Origin: Paraburkholderia sp. FT54 | GTDB lineage: Bacteria; Pseudomonadota; Gammaproteobacteria; Burkholderiales; Burkholderiaceae | Length of the DNA stretch: 64,000 nt | Assembly: GCF_031585635.1 (NCBI RefSeq) | Contig: NZ_CP134195.1 | Span: 2,976,001-3,040,000, forward strand | Direction: 5' to 3' | Part shown: positions 40,420-48,229 of the stretch, piece after piece | Layout of the letters: each line of letters opens with the position of its first letter | How positions within the stretch are numbered: position 1 is the first letter of the stretch | Notes under the pieces: generated by a model | What the model was told of the DNA's origin: nothing | The model's database searches: none | What the model saw: the letters and a program-made list of their open reading frames with translations, nothing else | Program-made: the position numbers and the translations under genes

Positions 40420-41388
40420 TTGGAGGTCAAAGACGATCCGCTTGAGCGTCAGACATTCATCAACACGACGCTCGGCGAAACCTACGAAGACCGTGGTGAT
40501 CGCGCGCTGAAAGAAGACGCATTGGTGGGCCGTTGCGAGGTTTGGCCAGCCGAAGTGCCGGACGGTGTGGCCGTCATAACTGTCGGCGTAGACACACAGG
40601 ATTATCGATTCGAGGTCGAGGTGATCGGATGGGGACGCAACGAAGAAAGCTGGTCGATCGCGCATGAGGTGATTGAGGGCGACATGGAAACGCCGGACCC
40701 GTGGAATCGTCTGGACGCGTTTCTCAAGCGTCTCTGGTATCGGGCCGATGGGCGTGGCTTCGAAGCAATGGCGGTGTGTATCGACTCGGGCGGACACCAC
40801 ACGCAGAAGGTTTATGACTTTTCGAAGGAGCGGCTCGGGCGTCGCGTGTGGGCGATCAAGGGCGAGTCGGCCGTTGGTGGAAAGCGCAATCCTGTGTGGC
40901 CGACGAAGAAGCCTAGTCGGCGCACGAAGGCCACGTTCCGACCAGTCATTCTCGGTGTGAATGCTGCCAAGGACGTGGTCCGCGAGCGGCTTCACAGAGA
41001 GGTGCCCGGGCCCGGGTACATGCACTTTCCGACTGACCGGGACATCAACTATTTTGCGCAGCTCACATCTGAGCGCGTGATCGTGAAGGTATCAGCCGGT
41101 CAGAAATTCCGCGTGTGGGATTTGCCGCCAGGGCGAGCCAATGAAGCGCTTGATTGCCGCGTCTACGGATATGCAGCGCTGTGCGGCTTATCGCATCTTG
41201 GCCTGAAACTTAATGCGACGGCTGACGAGGTAAAGGCAGCGCATACGTCATTGCCGTATGTCGCGCCGAAGCCTGAACCGGACACGCCAGTCGTAGAGGC
41301 GCCTATCGCCACAGCACCGCGTGGCCTGTCAATCACGGTCGCGGGGTCTGGCGGTTCAGGGCTCTCCAGAACAAGCCAACTTGCCTGA
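40420..41388 (+). pseudogene. Phage terminase large subunit (GpA-like), C-terminal nuclease half
   Basis: A 322-residue frame from a weak TTG start. It begins at the lambda GpA segment FINTTLGETYEDRGD and includes VGVDTQDYRFEVEVIGWGRNEE (nuclease DxQ..E region), CIDSGGHHTQKVYDF and GYMHFPTDRDINYFAQL. The N-terminal ATPase half, about 300 residues with Walker motifs, is missing, apparently by deletion against the primase remnant 13 bp upstream. A packaging motor without ATPase cannot work. Confidence 0.82.
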
Positions 41389-41400
41389 AAGGGACTTTTT

Positions 41401-41649
41401 ATGGGCGCTTACGACGGCCGCAGCCGAGCGGACCTGCAGGCGCAATTGACAGCGTTGCTGTCGGCATACGACCAACTGATTGCTGGTCAGCAGGTTGCGC
41501 AAGCCAGTTATTCGCAGAGTGACGGCGCGAAATCAGTCACTTACCGCGCGACCGATCTCGGATTGCTCGACGGCGCAATATCAGTGCTTCAGCAGAAGCT
41601 CGGCATCATCCGGCGCGCGCGCCGTCAAATTCGCTTCGTATATCGCTAA
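41401..41649 (+). CDS. gpW-like head-tail joining protein
   Basis: An 82-residue protein with two helices and a beta hairpin; the AQLTALLSAYDQLIAG start and GAISVLQQKLGIIRRARRQ end fit the lambda gpW family, which closes the portal after packaging. The stop codon overlaps the start of the portal gene (TAATG), the standard terL-gpW-portal order. Confidence 0.78.
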   Translation: MGAYDGRSRADLQAQLTALLSAYDQLIAGQQVAQASYSQSDGAKSVTYRATDLGLLDGAISVLQQKLGIIRRARRQIRFVYR

Positions 41650-41687
41650 TGGACAACCCCGTACAGATTCTTGGCCCAGACGGCAAC
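41649..41687 (+). pseudogene. Portal protein, N-terminal 13 codons
   Basis: The frame starts MDNPVQILGPDGN directly at the gpW stop. It ends at GGCAAC (41682-41687), where an inverted segment begins. Joining codon 13 to the minus-strand sequence starting at 42718 continues as ALPRSPNRASMLAGRSN, the normal body of a lambda-type portal. Confidence 0.75.
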
Positions 41688-42718
41688 CCTAAGGTTTCGC
41701 CCGGATACAGGTGGGTCATACCCACGTCACCAAGGCGCGTGCCCCGCTCTTTGTGATATGAGGACCGCTCCTGCTGGTACGCACTTACCTTGTTGCTTCC
41801 GGCAACCGCCTCTTCGACGAGCTCGCCATCGAAGGGGCTCTGGATATATGCGGCAAAGAACGCATTGACGATCGCGGCGTCGAGTTCCGTGCCGTCATAT
41901 TTGATCAGCATCTTGAAGCGCGTCAGCACCGGCGTGAGAAAACCAATACCGCGATGTTGCGCTGCTCTGTCGTGCTCAAAATGGTGAACGATGATCGGGC
42001 GCCCCCACTCCGTCTCGCGCAGGATGCGGTCCCAATGCACGGATTTGGCCGCACTGAACCAGTCGCCCTGGTGCGCGCGGCGAATGTAATATGCAACCGC
42101 TACACCGTCAGCATCGACTTCGACGCCGCCGCGCAGCACCTGCTGATCAAACTGCAACTGCGGATTCGACAGTCGGTCGGGATCAAGGATCTGCAGTGCC
42201 GTAGCGTACCGCGCGCGACCATAGCCGACACGCTCAGGCTTCCAGTGAAGCATCGAGAGGCTGTCGCCGTCGATCAACTGATGTCGGAAAGCCAACTGCA
42301 TCATTTGAGGGAACGTCTGCGCCCGCTGCGCATCGCAATAAAAGCCGCTGTCGTGCGCCCACGCGCGCCAGTTCGCTTCAACCTGCTGCCCCCACTCGTC
42401 TGCCCAGACGTGATCGAAAGCCTTGTTGCCGGTCAGCGCCTGCAGAGAACGATAGTCTGGCTTCGCGATCGGACGGAAGTCCGGGCCAATGACGTTGTCG
42501 ACGGTGCGCATTACCGCCGCGGTCGCCCATCCGTCGTTTCGGATCAAGTCCCGCGCACGCGAGACGATCCGGTCCCGATACATGTTGATCTCCCCATCGG
42601 GAGACCACAGGAACGGTTGCCAATCCTCTGTGTGCGCGCCGTACAGATCTGCGGCGTCGTAAGGCGCGTTGCTTCGACCTGCCAGCATGGACGCCCGATT
42701 CGGGCTTCGCGGCAACGC
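41688..42718 (-). pseudogene. Portal protein body, inverted and 3'-truncated
   Basis: About 343 codons of a lambda GpB-type portal (phage head vertex), read on the minus strand although terL and gpW are on plus. Recognisable segments: YDAADLYGAHTEDWQPFLWS, YRDRIVSRARDLIRNDGW, LAFRHQLIDGDSLSM, YYIRRAHQGDWF and HFEHDRAAQHRGIGFLTPVL. The C-terminal third of the portal is lost after YPGETLG. The right end is the palindrome GGCAACGCGTTGCC at 42711-42724. Confidence 0.82.
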
Positions 42719-42774
42719 GTTGCCGCCGTGCGGGGCGCTCCTGTTTCAAAAGTCCTGTGGGTTGAAAATCCTTT

Positions 42775-42822
42775 GTGCTACCATTGTGCTATCACGATTC
42801 AATGATAGTACGGTAGTAGCAC
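42775..42822. promoter_or_regulatory. Inverted repeat, likely Arc-type operator
   Basis: Two 20-base arms (42775-42794 beginning GTGCTACCA and 42803-42822 ending GTAGTAGCAC) are complementary at 16 of 20 positions with an 8-base spacer. They lie 28 bp before a ribbon-helix-helix regulator, so autorepression is likely. Confidence 0.6.
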
Positions 42823-42849
42823 ATAGGCAAGCACTCAGGAGAAATTTTT

Positions 42850-43065
42850 ATGGCTCGAACCGACCCTCAAGTGAACATCCGGATGCCGGTCGAATTGAAG
42901 GAAAAGCTCGAGGCAGCGACTTCTGAATCAAACCGCTCATTGAATGGCGAGATCATCGCGAGGCTTGAGGAATCATTTGAGCCGCGCGCAGCCGCCGTTG
43001 AGATTGGCGAAAAATCGATGGATGAAATAGAAGCCCGAATGCGACGGGCGATCAAAAACAAGTAG
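42850..43065 (+). CDS. Arc family ribbon-helix-helix DNA-binding protein
   Basis: A 71-residue RHH repressor: DPQVNIRMPVELKEKLEAAT forms the DNA-contacting strand and helix A, and NRSLNGEIIARLEESF is helix B, as in phage P22 Arc. The start has CAGGAGAAA upstream. Unlike its neighbours it is complete and has its own operator and terminator, so it may still be expressed. Confidence 0.85.
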   Translation: MARTDPQVNIRMPVELKEKLEAATSESNRSLNGEIIARLEESFEPRAAAVEIGEKSMDEIEARMRRAIKNK

Positions 43066-43072
43066 CACCAAG

Positions 43073-43095
43073 CCGCCTTAGAGGCGGTTTTTTTT
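43073..43095 (+). terminator. Rho-independent terminator behind the Arc-like gene
   Basis: Stem CCGCCT / AGGCGG with a three-base loop followed by eight T residues. Confidence 0.9.
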
Positions 43096-43118
43096 CGCCT
43101 CTACATAACGCGACCACC

Positions 43119-43142
43119 AGCCCTCTCCGGAGGGCTTTTTTT
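43119..43142 (+). terminator. Second Rho-independent terminator
   Basis: Stem AGCCCTC / GAGGGCT with a TCCG loop followed by T6. It lies 15 bp before the lysis-cassette gene and insulates it from upstream transcription. Confidence 0.85.
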
Positions 43143-43156
43143 ATTTCCGGGGATTC

Positions 43157-43516
43157 ATGGAAGCCAAAGACATGTTGACGATGCCCGATCCAGAGTTCCG
43201 CGCGCACGTTGTCGAATACCTCGTTGCGCACGATGCGGCGATTGCGGAGAACACCAAGGTCACTCGCAAGGTGGAGGCGACGGCCGATCAGGTCGCCGAG
43301 GACACCGCGCTCATTCGCAGCATTCTGGGCGACGTCGCCGCCGGCGCGCGGTTTATGTGTCGCTTAGCGGCCGCGTGGCGGTTCTTTCAAAAACAGGTCT
43401 TCCTGCCATTCGGGCTGCCATTGCTCGGGCTTTACGGGCTTTGGTACTACACGCAATTCCATCGCTTTCCCGCCTGGCTTGCTGACTGCTTCAAGTTCCT
43501 GATGGCGGTGCTATGA
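43157..43516 (+). CDS. Phage membrane protein upstream of endolysin (holin/antiholin candidate)
   Basis: A 119-residue protein with a charged helical N-terminal half (VARKVEATADQVAED-like coiled coil) and a hydrophobic segment FLPFGLPLLGLYGLWYYTQF near residues 80-100. I do not recognise the family. Its stop overlaps the endolysin start (ATGA), so it probably belongs to the lysis cassette. Confidence 0.65.
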   Translation: MEAKDMLTMPDPEFRAHVVEYLVAHDAAIAENTKVTRKVEATADQVAEDTALIRSILGDVAAGARFMCRLAAAWRFFQKQVFLPFGLPLLGLYGLWYYTQFHRFPAWLADCFKFLMAVL

Positions 43517-44064
43517 ACCTCACGCCGCAGATCATCGCGGCCGGCTGCGGCGCGGCGCCGTCGCGCGCGGCTCTGTTCGCACCGTTCATGCAACTGGCCT
43601 GTGACCACTACCAGATCAGCACGCCGCTCGACGTCGCTGCGTTTCTCGCACAGACCGGCCACGAGTCGCAGCGCTTGCTCTACACCCGGGAGCTCTGGGG
43701 CCCGACAGTCGCGCAGCGCGCGTATGAGCCGCCGTCCCAGAAAGCGAGCGATCTCGGCAACACGCAGCGCGGTGATGGCGAGCGGTTCTGCGGCCGTGGG
43801 CTTATTCAGGTCACCGGGCGCCGCAACTACACACTCGCCGCGGTCGGGCTTGACCTCGATTTGCTGAACCACCCCGAGTTGCTCGAACAGCCGGAGCATG
43901 CCGCGATGTCGGCCGCGTGGTTCTGGTTCAACAAGAAGCTGAGCGCGATCGCGCATGCGGGCGACTTCGTCACGCTGACCCGGCGCATCAACGGTGGCAC
44001 GAATGGGCTCGCCGACCGGCAGGCGCTTTATACCGCAGCGAAGAAAGCACTCGGCGTAGCCTGA
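43513..44064 (+). CDS. Endolysin, glycoside hydrolase family 19
   Basis: A 183-residue muramidase/chitinase-fold lysin. AAFLAQTGHESQRLLYTREL holds the catalytic glutamate (GHES) and FCGRGLIQVTGRRNY is the GH19 signature; a second acidic residue is near it. No signal peptide, so release needs a holin; candidates flank it. It appears intact. Confidence 0.9.
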   Translation: MNLTPQIIAAGCGAAPSRAALFAPFMQLACDHYQISTPLDVAAFLAQTGHESQRLLYTRELWGPTVAQRAYEPPSQKASDLGNTQRGDGERFCGRGLIQVTGRRNYTLAAVGLDLDLLNHPELLEQPEHAAMSAAWFWFNKKLSAIAHAGDFVTLTRRINGGTNGLADRQALYTAAKKALGVA

Positions 44065-44137
44065 CTACAAAACTCGCTCCGGAATATTCCGGAAATTATT
44101 CCTGCCACCTACGGGTGGCTTCTTTCGTTTACGGACC

Positions 44138-44623
44138 ATGACCGACGTTACCCAAATCCACGAAGAGAAAGAGACGTTGACCGTCGACGTCAACATCCCA
44201 GGCCACGAGCCGCGCAAGACGACGGCGCTTTTCGAGCGCACGCGCAAGGCGCTGATCGCGCGCGATGGCGGTCGCTGTTTTGTCTGCAATGCCACGGCGG
44301 AGGAGAGCGCTCATCCGCTCGAGGCGCACCACCACCCGATCGAGCGCTCGTTCGCCGAGATGATCGACTGGGAGCGGTTCAAGTTCGACGCGCAGGCCGG
44401 CGTGTGGGGCGACGCGATCAAGGCATTCGACTGGGACAACTTCACTGATTGGACCCAGTTCGTCGACGACATGACCGTCAACGGCATGTTGCTTTGCAAG
44501 GCGCACCACATCGGGAAAGACGACGGCATGCATGCGCTGCCGTTCCCGATCTGGATCGCGCAAAAGTACGGCAAAGAGGGCTATCAGTTCTCGGCTGCCG
44601 AAGTCATTCACCACGCAATGTAG
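44138..44623 (+). CDS. HNH-like phage protein
   Basis: A 161-residue protein with a zinc-finger-like HNH layout: GRCFVCNATAEESAHPLEAHHHPIE gives CxxC and the histidine cluster (in part FVCNATAEE and EAHHHPIE), and GMLLCKAHH gives the second CxxH. HNH nucleases often sit near cos/packaging genes, but here it follows the endolysin. Nuclease activity is inferred. Confidence 0.65.
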   Translation: MTDVTQIHEEKETLTVDVNIPGHEPRKTTALFERTRKALIARDGGRCFVCNATAEESAHPLEAHHHPIERSFAEMIDWERFKFDAQAGVWGDAIKAFDWDNFTDWTQFVDDMTVNGMLLCKAHHIGKDDGMHALPFPIWIAQKYGKEGYQFSAAEVIHHAM

Positions 44624-44631
44624 GAGCATTC

Positions 44632-44847
44632 ATGGCTCAAAACTCAGCAGTCGTCACCGGCGGCGTTGCGATCTCGACCGCCACCCTCATGCCCGCAGTC
44701 GAGTGGGCGCTAGCCTTGGCCTTTCACGTACCGGTACCGGCCAGTGTATCGGCGCTCGTCGCCGGCGTACTCGCATCCGGCGCGCATGCCGCACTGAACT
44801 ACATCGCCGCGCGCGTCGCCATGAAACAAGCCACTCCCGCGCAGTAA
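44632..44847 (+). CDS. Small membrane protein (holin candidate)
   Basis: A 71-residue protein with two hydrophobic helices (TGGVAISTATLMPAVEWALA and VSALVAGVLASGAHAALNYI) and a short basic tail (ARVAMKQ), a class II holin shape. AGGAG precedes the ATG. It lies between the endolysin region and a small lipoprotein that could be a spanin. Confidence 0.6.
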   Translation: MAQNSAVVTGGVAISTATLMPAVEWALALAFHVPVPASVSALVAGVLASGAHAALNYIAARVAMKQATPAQ

Positions 44848-44884
44848 CCTCCGCCGCGCCCGCGGCACTCTCTGGAAATCGCAC

Positions 44885-45313
44885 ATGAAACGCATTTTGC
44901 TGCTTGCGGCATGCATCGCCATGCTCGCCACTCTCTTTGGTTGCGCCACGGCTCCGCAGACACCCGCGCAGATCGCCGCGCGTGCGTGCCCGCTCGTGAC
45001 TGACGAACTCTCGACGCTTTCGCAAGCGGGCCTGTTCACCGGCGGCGCACAGGACACGCTGACGAGCAAGATCCAGCCGGCCGTCGACAAGGTATGCGTG
45101 GCGTCGTCGACTGTGACTCAGGTCAACCTGCAATCGCTATCAAAGGACGTCGCGCCGCTGCTCATCAACATAGTGAACGCCTCGCAGCTCGCGAAGGACG
45201 ACAAGTCGAAAGCCGTGCTTGTGATCGGCACCATTCAGGCGATGATCGACACCGCGCTCGCGACGGTCGTGCCGACGTCTACCGCGCCGGCATCGGGAGC
45301 GGTCGCATCGTGA
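44885..45313 (+). CDS. Phage lipoprotein
   Basis: A 142-residue lipoprotein with signal MKRILLLAACIAMLATLFGC (lipobox LFGC). The mature part is helical (LSTLSQAGLFTGGAQDTLTS, LQSLSKDVAPLLINIVN). Position in the lysis cassette suggests an outer-membrane lysis or exclusion role, but it is longer than usual o-spanins. The family is not recognised. Confidence 0.6.
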   Translation: MKRILLLAACIAMLATLFGCATAPQTPAQIAARACPLVTDELSTLSQAGLFTGGAQDTLTSKIQPAVDKVCVASSTVTQVNLQSLSKDVAPLLINIVNASQLAKDDKSKAVLVIGTIQAMIDTALATVVPTSTAPASGAVAS

Positions 45314-45690
45314 GTGAATTTCTGTCTGGCGATCTCGACGCCGATCTCATCAAGGAGTCGCCGCCGACGTGGCGGCTGAACGAGCCTGTCATCTATCAGT
45401 CGGATGTGGCGGGGCAGACGTTCACGGTGCCAGCTGGTTTCGTCTCCGATCTCGCTTCAGTGCCGCGCTGGCCGGTGATCTACTTGCTTGCAGGTGGGAC
45501 CGCCAACGAAGCGAGCGTCGTTCATGACTGGCTGTACTCCACGCACGCCGTGCCTCGCGCTGTCGCTGATGCCGTGCTTCGCGAGGCCTCAGCGGTAACC
45601 GGTGTGCCGGCGTGGCGGCGGTGGCTCATGTGGATGGGCGTACGGATCGGTGGCGGTGGTAACCATTGGAACGGACCGACCCCGGCTTGA
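45310..45690 (+). CDS. DUF1353 family phage protein
   Basis: A 126-residue protein with the DUF1353 hallmarks: FTVPAGFVSDLASVPRW, VVHDWLYSTHAVPRAVAD (metal-binding-like HDxLY) and a C-terminal hydrophobic helix. It occurs near lysis genes in many phages and resembles peptidoglycan-processing accessory proteins. The GTG start overlaps the preceding stop by three bases. Confidence 0.8.
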   Translation: MSEFLSGDLDADLIKESPPTWRLNEPVIYQSDVAGQTFTVPAGFVSDLASVPRWPVIYLLAGGTANEASVVHDWLYSTHAVPRAVADAVLREASAVTGVPAWRRWLMWMGVRIGGGGNHWNGPTPA

Positions 45691-45720
45691 TGTGGCGTCG
45701 ACGTCACCGCAGCGCTAGGC

Positions 45721-46557
45721 TTATGCGTCGCTATGAGTCCTGATGTCAGCGAGGAATTCGTTTATTACTGACTGCACTTGATCCTTCATGATATTGGCGC
45801 GCTTTCTGGCTTGAATTTCAAAATCGTCGCCATCGTCATCTACTTCGAGTTCTCGCCGAAGGGCGACTGAGGCCGGAACAACTAAGTCGATGATCGGGGA
45901 GAGTTCTGCAACTGTGAATTTTAGATAGTCTGCATGGAGTTCGTTTTTTTTGTTCGAAAGGTCAGCACGCTTGTCAGCAAGACTTTTCGCGAATTCCTGC
46001 TGCTGTTTGAAGGACCGTGATAGCACACCGAACGCGATGTCGTCGGTTTTGACAGCTTCGGTGAATGACCGCATGGCTGACAGAAGCCTTTTTATCTCGG
46101 TCTGTGAATCTTCGTACACAGCGTTTATGCTGCGAATTTCGGCTGCAAGGTTCTGAATCGGGAGTGCTTTGACCGACGCCCGTGTGAAGAGGCTCATAAA
46201 CGCTGCCATAACCTGAGTGATAGCGTTGACAGACTCGTTTGTGCAGATAAGTTGGACCTTTGCAGCCAAAGCTAGAAACGGTTGGATGCCCGCGGCAGGG
46301 TTGACGGAAGCTATGTCTATCTCCGGTAGCTTCCCAGTGTGTGCGTTAGCGGTCGAAAATTCGGCGACGAATTCGAGGTAGACGTCCCTGCGCAGGTCGG
46401 CCTTCCTTTGCCTCGCCTTCTCCCTCTCGTCATGACCGAACTGCTTGACCAGGCGATCCGTATTGCCTCGATTAGAAAGCCAAACACCGCCAAGAGTTAT
46501 GCATGACGCAACTACACCGGACCAAATCACGTCAGGCACACCAAGAAATTCAGCCAT
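45721..46557 (-). CDS. Membrane-anchored coiled-coil protein of unknown function
   Basis: A 278-residue protein with one N-terminal membrane helix (IWSGVVASCITLGGVWLSNR) followed by a long charged helical region (RLVKQFGHDEREKARQRKAD, QQQEFAKSLADKRADLSNKK). The start has GAGGCGAT upstream. It is visibly lower in GC than its neighbours, faces the late genes and lies between lysis and integration modules, the usual spot for an acquired cargo (moron) gene. No family recognised; a superinfection-exclusion or defence role is possible but unproven. Confidence 0.55.
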   Translation of the reverse strand: MAEFLGVPDVIWSGVVASCITLGGVWLSNRGNTDRLVKQFGHDEREKARQRKADLRRDVYLEFVAEFSTANAHTGKLPEIDIASVNPAAGIQPFLALAAKVQLICTNESVNAITQVMAAFMSLFTRASVKALPIQNLAAEIRSINAVYEDSQTEIKRLLSAMRSFTEAVKTDDIAFGVLSRSFKQQQEFAKSLADKRADLSNKKNELHADYLKFTVAELSPIIDLVVPASVALRRELEVDDDGDDFEIQARKRANIMKDQVQSVINEFLADIRTHSDA

Positions 46558-46689
46558 AGAATCGCCTCGTATTTTTTTGAATTTTATCCGACGCTGGGTA
46601 TCGCGCTTAAACATTCTTTCCCCCGCTGGCGCACTTCAATCTGTCATCTGAGGTGCGGCAGCGGCTCCATCAACTGGAGCGTCGATCTA

Positions 46690-46710
46690 AGCCCAGCCTC
46701 TCGCTGGGCT
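46690..46710. terminator. Rho-independent terminator-like hairpin
   Basis: Stem AGCCCAGC / GCTGGGCT with a CTCTC loop followed by TTTCGCTTT on the plus strand. It separates the xis-like gene from the coiled-coil gene. Confidence 0.6.
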
Positions 46711-46730
46711 TTTCGCTTTCTGCGACTGGC

Positions 46731-46943
46731 TCAACGACCGCCACTTTCTACCCACCGCTCGAATCCCTTCATAGAGATAAAGATGCCCCCATCGGGTGAG
46801 CGCAGGTACTCCCGACCTTCAACCCATTTCCCGTCTTCGATCTTCCTGCGAATCGCTTTCTGGCTTAGGCCAGTAATTATGGCGGCCAGTGCGATCGTGA
46901 CGTACGGGGCGGTCTTTACTTGCAAAGCTAATTCGTTGGGCAC
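46731..46943 (-). CDS. Excisionase-like DNA-binding protein
   Basis: A 70-residue protein from a GTG start (GGAGAG about 6 bases upstream). ITGLSQKAIRRKIEDGKWVEGREYLRSPDGGIFI (in part AIRRKIEDGKWVEG and YLRSPDGGIFI) is the layout of phage excisionases that bind next to att sites. It is in the integrase module, the most likely directionality factor for the integrase at 48226. Confidence 0.7.
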   Translation of the reverse strand: MPNELALQVKTAPYVTIALAAIITGLSQKAIRRKIEDGKWVEGREYLRSPDGGIFISMKGFERWVESGGR

Positions 46944-47095
46944 TGAGTCTCTCCGTATCGATTCGCATGGCGAGGTCACGACGAATCCCTGTCAACTGCT
47001 CGCATTCCTTCTGCGCGGCCTCTGGTCACTCATCGATAAATAGTGCGAGACCGGTCGCGACCCAGCCGGGCCGGGTGCTCTCCGTTTGCCTTCCA
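46944..47095 (-). other. Degenerate small coding remnant
   Basis: On the minus strand MSDQ (about 47036) changes frame into EAAQKECEQLTGIRRDLAMR, which runs without a stop into the xis leader. This looks like a small early phage gene broken by a frameshift, but the evidence is limited. Confidence 0.3.
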
Positions 47096-47227
47096 CTAGA
47101 TGCGGCTCGGTTCAGCGAGGTGGTCTGCGCGCAGCCATTCTGCAGTGCCAGCAATCGCTACCAGTTCGGCTACAACGAGATCGCAGAGCAACTCGGCTCG
47201 CGCGTCTTCTCGTCTGCCCAGGTTCAT
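47096..47227 (-). CDS. Small phage protein, 43 residues
   Basis: MNLGRREDARAELLCDLVVA followed by ELVAIAGTAEWLRADHL. The ATG overlaps the stop of the preceding small gene (ATGA), a strong sign of a real coupled gene in this compact module. Function unknown. Confidence 0.5.
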   Translation of the reverse strand: MNLGRREDARAELLCDLVVAELVAIAGTAEWLRADHLAEPSRI

Positions 47228-47459
47228 TTGCGCATGTACTTAGACCCAAGCGCACCGGCCCAATACTTCTTCCCGTCCTTGTCCATCGACCACGGGTCGG
47301 AATGTTCGCGGTGACTGCGCGCAACGTAGTCATCTCCTGTAGCGCTCAGTCGCACGCGCTCTTCGCGGCGATGCCGACGATGCCACTTTGCCTTGCCGGG
47401 GCCTCCGTCTCAGCTGTAGTGATCCCCAGTATCGGAATTTTGCGTCGGCTACGACTCAT
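47224..47459 (-). pseudogene. Small MSRSRRK-type prophage protein, frameshifted
   Basis: Frame 1 gives MSRSRRKIPILGITTAETEA and stops soon after. The -1 frame from the same point gives KAKWHRRHRREERVRLSATG then DPWSMDKDGKKYWAGA, matching the usual ending of this small family of uncharacterised prophage proteins. One base is missing in a CCCC run near 47396-47400. Confidence 0.55.
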
Positions 47460-47889
47460 CTCGGACCTCGTCCGCCCGGCGGGCATCCTCATAGTCGCCA
47501 ATGAACTCGCCCAGCGCGACAAGCAATCCCGCGAGTGGCCCGCCTTCGCTCGACTCCGGAAGATCAAGGAGTGCGTTCAGCACCGACACAGCACCGTCGT
47601 ACTCTGCCTCATTCGCGATCGGGTGCAGCAAAGCTTTCGCTTTTTGGACAATCAGATTTCGGTTCTCGTCACTCATCGTCCCCTCCTGGAACCAGCGTTG
47701 CTCCCAGACAGAGAGCCTGTCTTTTTTTAGATGTCGCCGGGGGTTGCCGCACATCCAGCAACTGCAGGGCGTCGGAGTGTCGACGACTTTGCCGAGTTCC
47801 TCCGACGTTAGTCGACGGCCCCACCAGTAGTAGCTGCGATTCCTTCTGATTCGCGCCCGGTCCGCCCGGCGCCGCGCTGTACCTGCCAT
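47449..47889 (-). CDS. Fused small zinc-motif protein and HigA-like N-terminal domain
   Basis: A 146-residue open frame. The first 70 residues match a small protein with the CSCWMCGNPRR motif. The rest, from MSDENRNLIVQKAKALLHPI, resembles the N-terminal region of HigA-type antitoxins (EAEYDGAVSVLNALLDLPES, LLVALGEFIGDYEDA). A strong AGGAGGGG lies just before that internal ATG (47676), so the second part can be made alone as a 75-residue protein. Translational fusion by loss of a stop codon is likely. Confidence 0.55.
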   Translation of the reverse strand: MAGTARRRADRARIRRNRSYYWWGRRLTSEELGKVVDTPTPCSCWMCGNPRRHLKKDRLSVWEQRWFQEGTMSDENRNLIVQKAKALLHPIANEAEYDGAVSVLNALLDLPESSEGGPLAGLLVALGEFIGDYEDARRADEVRDES

Positions 47890-47962
47890 GTCACACCTCA
47901 GTTTCGAGAGCTGAATGTGCGAAAGCCCGCTCGCGGCGGGCAATGGACGAATACTAGCAGGT

Positions 47963-48229
47963 TCAGATCCGAACGCCCATCTGTTCAAGTTCTTTTATCG
48001 CTTCCGCTCGGCGTGCATCGATGTAGTCGGCCAGATCCTGAATGTGAACTCCCTTGGCACTCTTTGCTGATCGCTCCATGCGTATCATCGGCAATTTCAC
48101 CTCGCCAATGTTTATCTTGCGAATAAGCTTGTCAGTGCTGAGGTGTGGGAAATAATCACGACATACGAGATCGATAGGGACGACAGCCGTTGCGTCATAC
48201 TGGGCCAGAAGCAGAAACACTGTTTTCAT
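47963..48229 (-). CDS. Pyocin activator PrtN family protein
   Basis: An 88-residue protein with MKTVFLLLAQYDATAVVPID, KLIRKINIGEVKLPMIRME and AKGVHIQDLADYIDARRAEA, the PrtN-family pattern. PrtN activates pyocin genes in Pseudomonas; integrase-linked relatives probably act as regulators or excision factors. The ATG overlaps the integrase stop (ATGA), so they are cotranscribed. Confidence 0.82.
   Translation of the reverse strand: MKTVFLLLAQYDATAVVPIDLVCRDYFPHLSTDKLIRKINIGEVKLPMIRMERSAKSAKGVHIQDLADYIDARRAEAIKELEQMGVRI

Noticed and set aside
46979..47730. Plus-strand frames (115 and 214 codons) in the integrase module
   Set aside because: They run antisense to small coupled minus-strand genes and have no coherent motif.
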